Notes under the pieces: generated by a model
Told to the model about the DNA's origin: nothing
What the model saw: the letters and a program-made list of their open reading frames with translations, nothing else
Database searches by the model: none
Assembly (NCBI RefSeq): GCF_002632755.1
Contig: NZ_NJAK01000001.1
Span: 1,178,001 to 1,242,000, forward strand
DNA: 64,000 nucleotides
Source: Xenorhabdus ishibashii
Lineage (GTDB): Bacteria > Pseudomonadota > Gammaproteobacteria > Enterobacterales > Enterobacteriaceae
Direction of reading: 5' to 3'
Shown: positions 30,896 through 37,763 of the stretch, piece after piece
Layout: each line of letters begins with the position of its first letter
Position numbering within the stretch: the first letter of the stretch is position 1
Position numbers and translations under genes: made by a program

Positions 30896-31676
30896 ATTTT
30901 CGGCTAAATCCCTGATATTCAAACAATGGCTGAAACCCAATACGCCTGTACAATCCATTACCATAGTGAGAGGCATCTAAATAGCACGCAGTTGCACCAT
31001 CTTGTTTAGCTTTATTCAGCACATGATTGATCAAAGCAAAAGCATATCCTCTTCTCTGTTTTCCCACCACCGTACTAATCTCATCAAGACGGACAAAATT
31101 ATTTAATCTTGATAGAGTTAAAGAACAGACCGGCAACTCATCAATATACAAGGCATAATGTTGCAAATTCTTTCCTGCATCCAAAGCCGCCTGATGGCAT
31201 TTTTGGTATTGTCCAGAAATAGCATCATCTGACTCAAATGCACTTTCTACCGGGATAGCCCAATCATCCAAACAGAGGTCAACACACCGGATGTCATATT
31301 TCATGACTGAGACATTGTCCATCTGCCAATTCATCAAATCAAGTTGCATAGCTGTAGTTATGCTATCAGCATCCAACACAAATCCAGCCTGCTGAATCAC
31401 CCCTAAAAGTTGACTATCTGGCTCTACAGCAACAATCGTAAAAGGAACATAAGTTTTCTCTTCCAGTAATCGAATTCCCTTTTGTACATCTCCAGCAGTC
31501 TGTTAATTAACATCAATCACCAACAAAAAATTCAATGAACGCGTTTCAACCCCTGTCACATAGGCTCGAACACTTTCACTAATATGTTGTTGGGACATTT
31601 GGCTAATAGACGAAAAAAAGTAATCTTCTATTTGGTGATGGCACCAAATAGCAGCCGATAGCTGATGTTTTTTCAT
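30894..31676 (-). pseudogene. GNAT-family acetyltransferase interrupted by a stop codon
   Basis: A frame of 260 codons runs from an ATG at 31676 (MKKHQLSAAIWCHHQIEDYF) to 30894 and is interrupted only once, by TAA at codon 58 (31503-31505, after FLLVIDVN). Sequence on both sides reads naturally as protein. The C-terminal part is a GNAT N-acetyltransferase fold with the acetyl-CoA loop region VVGKQRRGYAFALINHVLN and the ending ASHYGNGLYRRIGFQPLFEYQGF. The substrate is unknown. A shortened product could start at 31400 (168 residues). Most likely a recent pseudogene; the base change could also be a sequencing error. The gene converges on rpoD and its end overlaps the rpoD terminator. Confidence 0.75.
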
Positions 31677-31918
31677 ATTTATTTACCAAATTTTTTTGAA
31701 AAGTATAAGAACGTTGGAAAATCAATGAAAAACACAAAACGAAACTAACAAGATTTTCTTGACCACATTATGGTCAGAGAGCAAAAAACAATCAGAAATA
31801 TTTATTATAAAAGCTACCAACATCACTAAAAAAGATTTTCAGATTACTTCCAATCGGCTGAAATACATTAAAAGATACTAATTATTGTATATAAAACACG
31901 CATATGAATTTTTGGGGC

Positions 31919-31948
31919 TAGACCTGGCATCAAACTGTGCCGTATAAT
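31919..31948 (+). promoter_or_regulatory. Candidate tRNA-Ile2 promoter
   Basis: A perfect TATAAT at 31943-31948 lies 15 bp before the tRNA; TAGACC 18 bases further up is a plausible weak -35. Confidence 0.6.
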
Positions 31949-31962
31949 CCTCCCTGTTCAAC

Positions 31963-32038
31963 GGCCCCTTAGCTCAGTGGTTAGAGCAGGCGACTCATAA
32001 TCGCTTGGTCGCTGGTTCAAGTCCAGCAGGGGCCACCA
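31963..32038 (+). tRNA. tRNA-Ile2 (anticodon CAU, lysidine-modified)
   Basis: A 76-nt cloverleaf: acceptor GGCCCCT/AGGGGCC, D-arm AGCTCAGTGGTTAGAGC, anticodon stem-loop GCGACTCATAATCGC with anticodon CAU, T-arm CTGGTTCAAGTCCAG, and encoded CCA. It equals the E. coli ileX type, which also lies downstream of rpoD; its C34 is converted to lysidine by TilS so it reads AUA. The 3' half doubles as the prophage attachment site and remains functional after integration. Confidence 0.97.
31993..32038 (+). repeat. attL: 46-bp core shared with attR
   Basis: From the anticodon loop to the CCA end of the tRNA (ACTCATAATCGC to GGGGCCACCA) the sequence recurs exactly at 61489-61534. The bases before and after differ, which marks the crossover region of the integrated prophage. 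Confidence 0.95.
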
Positions 32039-32106
32039 AATTTTAGCTGTTAAATCAGCATATTAGGCCACTCTTAGATGAGTGGCTTTTTTGTGTCTGT
32101 GAGACA

Positions 32107-32127
32107 GTGTCGCAAAAGTGTCGCACG
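32107..32127 (+). repeat. Tandem GTGTCGCA motifs near attL
   Basis: GTGTCGCAAAA (32107-32117) is followed exactly 11 bp later by GTGTCGCACGA (32118-32128). The same motif occurs twice with the same 11-bp period near attR and once inverted beside the attR core. They are probably arm-type binding sites of the phage integrase. Confidence 0.65.
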
Positions 32128-32238
32128 AGATTTAATGACTCTCTACATACAACCTCTCGTTTAATGTTTTTTTTCAATCAATCTCAATTAGCAGTAGTTT
32201 TTTGTGTATATCGGATATTTATCTAAAGGATGATTCAC

Positions 32239-33021
32239 ATGATGAATTACAAGGCAGCATCTGACTCTGAATTACTGGCAGAACTTAATAAGCTATCGGG
32301 TGATAGCTCTGTTGGCATATCAAGCAGAAAAAAAGAGTTTCTTTATGTGGTTAGACATCTGGAAACTGACGAACGCGCCATAGCCGTTCTATCTGGTGAT
32401 TTAGATGGCAAGAAAGGGACATTGATCTTACTGACCAGTATTAATATTCATTTCATAAGAATCAGCCTGTTCAAAAAAATACATCACGATAAATTCCCTA
32501 TAGTATTGATAACGAAGTGTGACGATAAGAAAGGGCTGTTATTTTCAAAAATCATATTCAATATTAATCATGAGCAAGAGTATGTTTTCAGCAATATTGA
32601 GAAAAAGGCTCTGGATAAGTTTCTTCCCCGTTTAAATGAATCTATCACTGCTTATGAAGCTTTATCATATGAACAAGATGAGCAGCAAGCTCCCACCTCT
32701 CAACCTGAGATAACCTCCCTGCATTCAGACGAATCTAAGCCATCTATTTTAGATACAAGCTCTTTGGTAGAAAAATTAGAACTCATTGAAGAATTGAAAG
32801 ATTTTGAAACTATCAATAACAAAGAATTTAACATACTAAAAAATTACATCTTGGAATCGAACCTTGACAATAGGTTAGCCACGGTAAACATAAAAACATT
32901 GTGTGAGGATTTAGATAGGTTAAATGATTTTGTTAATGAGGGTGTTATCACAAAAAAAGATTTCTCCACTCAAAAGCAAGCCCTGTTAGCAGCATTACCA
33001 ACTAACAATCAATCTCAATAA
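32239..33021 (+). CDS. PH-domain (YokE-like) and SHOCT-domain protein, prophage cargo
   Basis: The start at 32239 is 9 bases after AAAGG; an ATG at 32230 abuts the Shine-Dalgarno and is unlikely. The 260-residue protein has a bacterial PH-like domain at about residues 45-135 (GTLILLTSINIHFIRISLF, then DDKKGLLFSKIIF), an Asp/Gln/Ser-rich linker, and a short C-terminal SHOCT-like helix pair (LDRLNDFVNEGVITKKDF). Such proteins are often found in prophages and membranes-associated contexts, with unknown function. It is A+T-rich, stands alone between attL and the phage late genes, and is transcribed against them, so it is likely expressed from the prophage independently of lytic growth (inference). 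Confidence 0.7.
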   Translation: MMNYKAASDSELLAELNKLSGDSSVGISSRKKEFLYVVRHLETDERAIAVLSGDLDGKKGTLILLTSINIHFIRISLFKKIHHDKFPIVLITKCDDKKGLLFSKIIFNINHEQEYVFSNIEKKALDKFLPRLNESITAYEALSYEQDEQQAPTSQPEITSLHSDESKPSILDTSSLVEKLELIEELKDFETINNKEFNILKNYILESNLDNRLATVNIKTLCEDLDRLNDFVNEGVITKKDFSTQKQALLAALPTNNQSQ

Positions 33022-33046
33022 ATTTCAGTTCCTTTTCTTTCGCAAG

Positions 33047-33086
33047 GCCGCATAAATCCTGAATTCTTTAACATGATGCGGCTTTG
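33047..33086 (+). terminator. Possible terminator of the PH/SHOCT gene
   Basis: A 7-bp stem GCCGCAT/ATGCGGC encloses a 22-nt loop and is followed by TTTGTC, 25 bp after the stop. The large loop and short T run make this weak. Confidence 0.35.
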
Positions 33087-33149
33087 TCATGTGATCCAAT
33101 AACTTCACGTAAAATATAATTTTTCTTTTAAAATCATCATATTAATATT

Positions 33150-33400
33150 ATCCCCGCGATCCGTTTGCGATCCAAAAACTGGAATTCCCTGAAAATCTTT
33201 TCACGCCTTTCAGTTCGGGATTTTTCCCACACCGCCAGTACTGGCGCGCTCTGCCGATTCGGTTTGTCGAATTTTAAAACTGAAAAAACTTTTTGATCCA
33301 AAACGTGCAGGCGGGTGCGGTGTAGTCCGTTTTACGTGGGGCTTCCGTTTATTTCGTGGGGATTACGTGGCGTATACGCGAGGTGGTGACGCGATCCAAA
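33150..33400. other. G+C-rich iterated region, candidate cos site
   Basis: This gene-free part of the 494-bp gap (33022-33515) stands out from its A+T-rich surroundings. It contains GCGATCC at 33156, 33167 and 33391 with a TTGATCC variant at 33293, and CGTGGGG at 33335 and 33355 with a CGTGGCG variant at 33366. It also has a CCAGTACTGG dyad at 33228-33237. Iterated terminase-binding motifs are expected at cos, and in HP1-type genomes cos lies beyond the last tail gene, as here. The cut position cannot be read from sequence alone. Confidence 0.4.
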
Positions 33401-33471
33401 TAAACCGCATCCAGACAGCAAGTTAATCAGTGAGTGGCTTATAGAGCGTCTGGTTGCGTTTGGTGAGGGCG

Positions 33472-33500
33472 TAAAAAAGGCCACGGTTTAAGGTGGCCTT
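33472..33500 (-). terminator. hicB terminator
   Basis: A perfect 8-bp stem AAGGCCAC/GTGGCCTT with an 8-nt loop is followed on the minus strand by a run of T (TTTTTTAC), 16 bp after the hicB stop. Confidence 0.85.
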
Positions 33501-33515
33501 GGATAGTGATCTCAG

Positions 33516-33932
33516 TTACTTGATCGACAGGGTTAATTGATGCCCGATAGCACTTGCCGCCTTAGCGACCGTATCAATCTTGGTCGAATGATGCAGGTCA
33601 AACAGGCGGGTCACTTCCTGTTTCTTCACGCCCATACGGTGCGCAAGTTCAGTTTGTGTCAGGCTGGAATCCACAAACGCATTGAGCATCAACACCTTTG
33701 AGGCCACGCTTAAGGGCACATCGACATAATCATCACCGGGCTTTATCGGGCTGGGTGAGGGAATTTTCTTACTGTCTTCGAAGTAGAATTCGAAACAGGT
33801 TACCAGCGCATCAAGCGCCATCTCTAACGCTTCCTCCCGTGTTTCCCCTTGGGTCAAGGCTTCGGGGATATCTGGGATTGAGACGAAATAACCACCCTCT
33901 TCTACAGGTTCGAGTATTACGGGATATCGCAT
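33516..33932 (-). CDS. hicB: HicB-type antitoxin
   Basis: HicB antitoxins block HicA mRNA interferases and bind their own operator. The 138 residues have the N-terminal partly degraded RNase H-like HicB fold (MRYPVILEPVEEGGYFVSIP, then GETREEALEMALDAL) and a C-terminal helix-turn-helix (TQTELAHRMGVKKQEVTRLFD). The upstream gene encodes the small HicA toxin. In this order (toxin first) the pair matches the usual hicAB layout. Confident as to family; gene activity is untested. Confidence 0.9.
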   Translation of the reverse strand: MRYPVILEPVEEGGYFVSIPDIPEALTQGETREEALEMALDALVTCFEFYFEDSKKIPSPSPIKPGDDYVDVPLSVASKVLMLNAFVDSSLTQTELAHRMGVKKQEVTRLFDLHHSTKIDTVAKAASAIGHQLTLSIK

Positions 33933-33958
33933 AGTATTTGATAGTGAAGCTGTGCGAG

Positions 33959-33988
33959 AACCCGCCTCTGATGAGACGGGTTTTTATT
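33959..33988. terminator. Stem-loop between hicA and hicB
   Basis: AACCCGCCTC and GAGACGGGTT form a 10-bp stem (one G-T pair on RNA) with a 4-nt loop; on the plus strand it is followed by TTTATT. For the minus-strand operon it lies between toxin and antitoxin and lacks a T run, so it might instead affect RNA stability or halt opposing transcription. Confidence 0.5.
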
Positions 33989-34160
33989 ACAATCCTAACT
34001 GCTTGATGATTGCTTTCCTCAGTGGTTCTTTTATCTCATGGGCGGGGTGCCTTGGCATGACGCTGTACTTCCCCTTATACCTCAGTTTCAGATGGTTTGT
34101 CCCGTTTGAAACTTCGACGCCCTGAGCTTCCAGCCACCGTCTAAACTCGCTTTGCTTCAC
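33987..34160 (-). CDS. hicA: HicA-type mRNA interferase toxin
   Basis: A 57-residue basic protein read from a GTG start at 34160 behind a strong GGAGGAG: KQSEFRRWLEAQGVEV, then GTNHLKLRYKGKYSVMPRHP, HEIKEPLRKAIIKQLGL. It has the double-stranded-RNA-binding-like HicA fold, with the catalytic His in the G-x-N-H position. HicA toxins cut mRNA and halt translation. It precedes hicB by 54 bp on the same strand, behind a promoter/operator. The short length and GTG start make it easy to miss. Confidence 0.88.
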   Translation of the reverse strand: MKQSEFRRWLEAQGVEVSNGTNHLKLRYKGKYSVMPRHPAHEIKEPLRKAIIKQLGL

Positions 34161-34189
34161 TGCTCCTCCATTCTGTTGAACATGAGATT

Positions 34190-34218
34190 ATAGTAAGCAT
34201 TTATGCTTACCATGTCAA
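34190..34218 (-). promoter_or_regulatory. hicAB promoter with palindromic operator
   Basis: On the minus strand TTGACA (34218-34213) and TACTAT (34195-34190) are 17 bases apart. A perfect palindrome, GTAAGCAT-TT-ATGCTTAC on the plus strand (34193-34210), lies between and overlaps the -10 element, a natural operator for repression by HicB. Confidence 0.8.
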
Positions 34219-34245
34219 CATTTTTGTTTACACAAAAAGAGGAAG

Positions 34246-34274
34246 ATAAAAATAAACCCCGCCGAAGCAGGGTT
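34246..34274 (-). terminator. Terminator of the phage late operon
   Basis: On the minus strand AACCCTGC-TTCG-GCGGGGTT is an 8-bp stem (one G-T pair) with a stable TTCG tetraloop, followed by TATTTTTATC. It lies 203 bp after the last tail gene. The bases 34275-34476 between show nothing I can name. Confidence 0.8.
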
Positions 34275-34476
34275 ACTTGATAAACAGACAATCAATTGGT
34301 GAGGTTGGCTTCTTTGCTTTTACGCTTGGTGCAGGATATTTGCCTGTGTGCTATACGAAATTGGTAGCCTCGGCTCTAGCGCGACACATCTAAACTAACG
34401 TCTTCAGTCTAATATCTGTAGCATAAAATATCAACCTATGGTACGGCGCAGAGGATCTCACACAAATAAACGATAT

Positions 34477-36114
34477 TCAGCCAATCACCGGCGAATATTT
34501 CTGTTTCAGTCCATCCGATTTATAGGCTGTGTTTCTTATCGCGCTGGCGTTCTGCGGTGTGCCGGTGTTGTGATGGGTATGGGCGGCGGTCAGTTCGGCC
34601 AACTCCTTAACCACATCCAGTGTCTCTAACATCAACGTCATCACGTTAAGTTGTTGGCTGCCCACCCAAACCACCGGCGCCACGATCTCTTGTTTGACTC
34701 CGGCAATGCTTTGCTTAAGCATCCCGATTTTCTCAATCAGCTTTTGGCCAACCTCGATATTCGCGTCTTTCTCCACACTGGCAACCAGATTTGATGACGT
34801 TGCCATACAGTAATCCCCGTCCGCAATGTGCTGGACAGCGCCCGCCAGTAGTGTTGATGTGCCTAAAACTATCGTTTTATCTGTGGCCTGTAGGGTGGTT
34901 TCCCGTGCTACCACGGTACGGGTTTCTGTATCGGCCTTAACTTCGCGGTGCATAGACGATTCATTAATGGTCTGGTCGGTCTGCCTGATCCAACTGCCTT
35001 CCTGTGTGACCCGTTGCGAGACTTCCGCCCGCTGCTGCTGCAATTGTTCACCGGGCTTAATATCGGGCAGCGTGTTGCCCTGGCTTAAGGTCTGGCGGAT
35101 AAAGGGCTTGTCAGGTCGGCCACCCTCGAAAGCAATCTCAACCACGGTGCCGATGGGCGGATACTGGAACATGCCCGATTCAGCGCCTGCCATCGGCAAC
35201 GGCAACGGGACAGCACGGTAAACTGGCGCGGCGGCGTCTTTGCCGTCCGATTCCAGCAATTGCACATCAACCGCATAGCGTGGCCGGAAGGGATCGGCCA
35301 TATCGCCGCTGGCCGTGTTTTCGGTGTGGGCTTCAATGCGAGCAAATTTGGGCAGGTGCGTGCCCGCCGATAATTCCGGGTAAGCGGCATCAACCTGGCG
35401 CTGAGCGGGGGTTTTATCCGCGGCCTTCCCGTTGGGCAACCACGTGAGGGTCATATTTTCGTTGTTCAGGTTGACCTTGCAAAGCCGCTGCTGGTTGACC
35501 ACAAAACCGGGGCGCAGGGATTGGATCATCGGAATGGTCATCGTATTGCCCGCGGTCTGTTGCTGGCTAAATTCATTGGGGATCTCGACTGGATTACCCT
35601 GAAACATCGAATGCGCCCAACTGCCCAGATAGACCGAACCATCCGGCAATTGGTGCCAGATATAATCGTCAATGGCAAAGACCTGCCCCAGATTTGCCAA
35701 TAGCTGGTAGCCTGTGCCGTGATGGGTATAGTGCGGGATCGGCTTATCCGTATAAGGTGCCTCCGGTAAGGTGAACGTCAGGCCGCTGTGCGCCTGCAAC
35801 CAGTCTACTATCTGGCGCAAGGTCGGGTGCTGAAACGAGCACGGCCACGCTTTATCAAACACACCAACCAGCTCACGCACAAACAAGCGCTGATAACCAT
35901 TCTGGGCAGGCTGTGAACGTTCCACATAGCCCGTAAACCAGCGCAGCACCAAATCGGTATAGCCCACATCCAGGCGCACCAGTTTTCCGGTGTAATCGGT
36001 CGTGGTTTCCGCCGTGATAAAACCCCGGCCACAAGATGAAAGTTCCAACATAATATTGACGTCAACCAAATGGATCTCATCACCGGACAGGTAAAGTCGG
36101 TTAATCGGTTTCAT
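34477..36114 (-). CDS. Phage baseplate hub/spike protein (gpD-like hub fused to gpV-like spike)
   Basis: The 545-residue protein seems to combine two baseplate parts. The first 220 residues resemble the tail hub of contractile phages (gpD/VgrG N-terminus): GYTDLVLRWFTGYVERS and WLQAHSGLTFTLPEAPY. A middle OB-fold follows, with MFQYPPIGTVVEIAFEGGRPDKPFIRQTL, the signature of spike proteins. The C-terminal part is a repetitive beta-rich stretch (QATDKTIVLGTSTLLAG). In P2 hub (D) and spike (V) are separate genes, and no separate spike gene is seen here. It is the last gene of the late operon and overlaps the gene upstream by 14 bp. Confidence 0.75.
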   Translation of the reverse strand: MKPINRLYLSGDEIHLVDVNIMLELSSCGRGFITAETTTDYTGKLVRLDVGYTDLVLRWFTGYVERSQPAQNGYQRLFVRELVGVFDKAWPCSFQHPTLRQIVDWLQAHSGLTFTLPEAPYTDKPIPHYTHHGTGYQLLANLGQVFAIDDYIWHQLPDGSVYLGSWAHSMFQGNPVEIPNEFSQQQTAGNTMTIPMIQSLRPGFVVNQQRLCKVNLNNENMTLTWLPNGKAADKTPAQRQVDAAYPELSAGTHLPKFARIEAHTENTASGDMADPFRPRYAVDVQLLESDGKDAAAPVYRAVPLPLPMAGAESGMFQYPPIGTVVEIAFEGGRPDKPFIRQTLSQGNTLPDIKPGEQLQQQRAEVSQRVTQEGSWIRQTDQTINESSMHREVKADTETRTVVARETTLQATDKTIVLGTSTLLAGAVQHIADGDYCMATSSNLVASVEKDANIEVGQKLIEKIGMLKQSIAGVKQEIVAPVVWVGSQQLNVMTLMLETLDVVKELAELTAAHTHHNTGTPQNASAIRNTAYKSDGLKQKYSPVIG

Positions 36115-36646
36115 TTGCTGACCCTATACTGTCATTAATGGGCTTTAACACCTCGCGTTCAAACCAGCTTAACTTTTCTGGCTCTTCCCTGGCGGCACCG
36201 CTTCCCTGCCCTGTTTGTTTTTTGGCTGAAACATTGCCAGAGGCGCGGGCATCGCGTTTTTCAGATACCGACAAATGTTCCCGTAAGGTAAAGGTCACTT
36301 GCCAGGCCTGCTTACCGTCCACTTTGCTGGCATCAATTGTGCCCGTAAACGTGCCGATACGAAAGTTAATGGCCTGGGCGGTCAGGTTGGCGACCCGGTA
36401 GCGTTTCAGGTTGCCATTGTCTTTCGCTTCCGCCAACGCGAACAGGCGGGACAGGGTTTTCTGTTCGGTAAAGGGAATAATGCCCGTGATACGCAGCTCT
36501 TTCGGCTTAATGCCCTGTTCAGCCACCGCCGTACTGGAAGACTGTCCGCTCTGGTCGGTATCCTGAAACATCATGGAGGGGGTAACAGTGAGACTTTTTA
36601 AGGGGATCGCCTCGCCATCAAGGGCGAGGGTGATAATTTGGCTCAT
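36101..36646 (-). CDS. Phage baseplate complex protein
   Basis: A 181-residue protein, MSQIITLALDGEAIPLKSLTV to DSIGSANETD. Position between the tail-fibre genes and the hub, and beta-rich sequence (AINFRIGTFTGTIDASKVDG followed by QAWQVTFTLRE), fit a LysM-less baseplate component that links tube to hub in K139-type phages. The C-terminal 50 residues are charged and low in complexity. It overlaps both neighbours (29 bp upstream, 14 bp downstream), so the three are translationally coupled. Exact role is inferred from position. Confidence 0.6.
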   Translation of the reverse strand: MSQIITLALDGEAIPLKSLTVTPSMMFQDTDQSGQSSSTAVAEQGIKPKELRITGIIPFTEQKTLSRLFALAEAKDNGNLKRYRVANLTAQAINFRIGTFTGTIDASKVDGKQAWQVTFTLREHLSVSEKRDARASGNVSAKKQTGQGSGAAREEPEKLSWFEREVLKPINDSIGSANETD

Positions 36647-37346
36647 GCGATAGCATCCTTTCTAATGGGCGAAGATCATCTCCGGCAAATAACGTTGCCA
36701 GGGTATAAACCGCGTCGGGTTCGGGAATATTCTGTCGCAGTTTCTCCGCAATGTGTGTGCCATTCCCTTTCCCTGAGAACGCCCAAACCGTGGCAGATTT
36801 TCCCGCCAACCCAATCATGGCATCGGCGACTTGCTGCAACGCAGATTGCCGGGTGGAAGTAAAGGTAGATAATTGGGATTTTAACCCGGCAATACCACTG
36901 CCTGCACTGGCCTGTGCTTTGGCCTGTTCGATTAATTGTGCATTGACGGCCAAGCGGCTGGTTGCGGTTGACAGCGGTTGCGGCAATGGCAGCCCACCGC
37001 CCTGCTTGCCCGGCAATTGCATCTTGGTGATAGCAAGGCTTTCTGCTGTTTTTGCCATACGCTTGACCTGGGCAAACACCGGAAGCGGTAACACCGATGA
37101 AAATTGCATTAAATTCTGCATAAATTCATCGTGGGTCTTAGCGCAGATCATCAGAACAACCGCGTTCAGATTCCCTGCACCTATCAATTTATTTGCCAGA
37201 TAATGAAGGGCGTTTGTCGGGCTTAGGTAACTGCCGCTGTCTGCCTGCTGCCCGACACCATAAATAAACGGGTGTACGGGCACAATGGCGACCGATATCC
37301 CCGACAAATTCGGGGACAGTTGCAGGGTTTTATGCTGCCATCGCAT
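36618..37346 (-). CDS. Phage tail-region protein of unknown function
   Basis: I do not recognise a family with certainty. The ATG at 37346 overlaps the stop of the fibre-assembly gene as TGATG, the likely start ([20 protein letters not shown], 242 residues). Visible features are a Val/Ile-rich N-terminal half with PVHPFIYGVGQQ, a helix-rich middle with Ala/Gln/Ser (residues 130-180), and AVYTLATLFAGDDLRPLERML near the end. It has no signal peptide or membrane segment. Its place inside the baseplate block suggests a structural or assembly role. Confidence 0.6.
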   Translation of the reverse strand: MRWQHKTLQLSPNLSGISVAIVPVHPFIYGVGQQADSGSYLSPTNALHYLANKLIGAGNLNAVVLMICAKTHDEFMQNLMQFSSVLPLPVFAQVKRMAKTAESLAITKMQLPGKQGGGLPLPQPLSTATSRLAVNAQLIEQAKAQASAGSGIAGLKSQLSTFTSTRQSALQQVADAMIGLAGKSATVWAFSGKGNGTHIAEKLRQNIPEPDAVYTLATLFAGDDLRPLERMLSHEPNYHPRP

Positions 37347-37762
37347 CACTCTGGTTGCTCCGGCCAATCAATATGAGAGGCGATAGCACAATCTACCCGG
37401 TTGAGTAGCACCCTGTAGCGGCGCCATTGGGTTAATGTCGATTTTTCTACGTCAGTAGCTAACCCTAAATCAACCGCATCCTGACAAATATCAATTTTTT
37501 CTTTGGCAATCTTTATCAGGTACTGTTTTTTAGATTCCGCACGGTGTTGTAATTCTGTCGGTGTGGGCGGTGGGATATCTGCCCATACGGGCAGACCATC
37601 TTTGTCTGCACTCAGCATTTTACCTTCTGGTGGGATCGAAAAATCAAGGTAAGTTTCTTCACTCACTTCTCTACCCTCATCCGGCCAAGAGCCAGCGTCC
37701 ATATAACGTGGCTGCAATTTAACGGGATAAAATGAATTTGTTTTAGCGCTGTATACGTACAT
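37346..37762 (-). CDS. Tail fibre assembly chaperone (Tfa family)
   Basis: Tfa proteins help fold and trimerise the C-terminus of the fibre made from the gene just upstream. The 138 residues have the short beta-rich N-terminus found in the family ([28 protein letters not shown]) and the helical C-terminal half ([35 protein letters not shown], ending DWPEQPE). One base separates it from the fibre gene. Confidence 0.9.
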   Translation of the reverse strand: MYVYSAKTNSFYPVKLQPRYMDAGSWPDEGREVSEETYLDFSIPPEGKMLSADKDGLPVWADIPPPTPTELQHRAESKKQYLIKIAKEKIDICQDAVDLGLATDVEKSTLTQWRRYRVLLNRVDCAIASHIDWPEQPE

Positions 37763-37763
37763 A

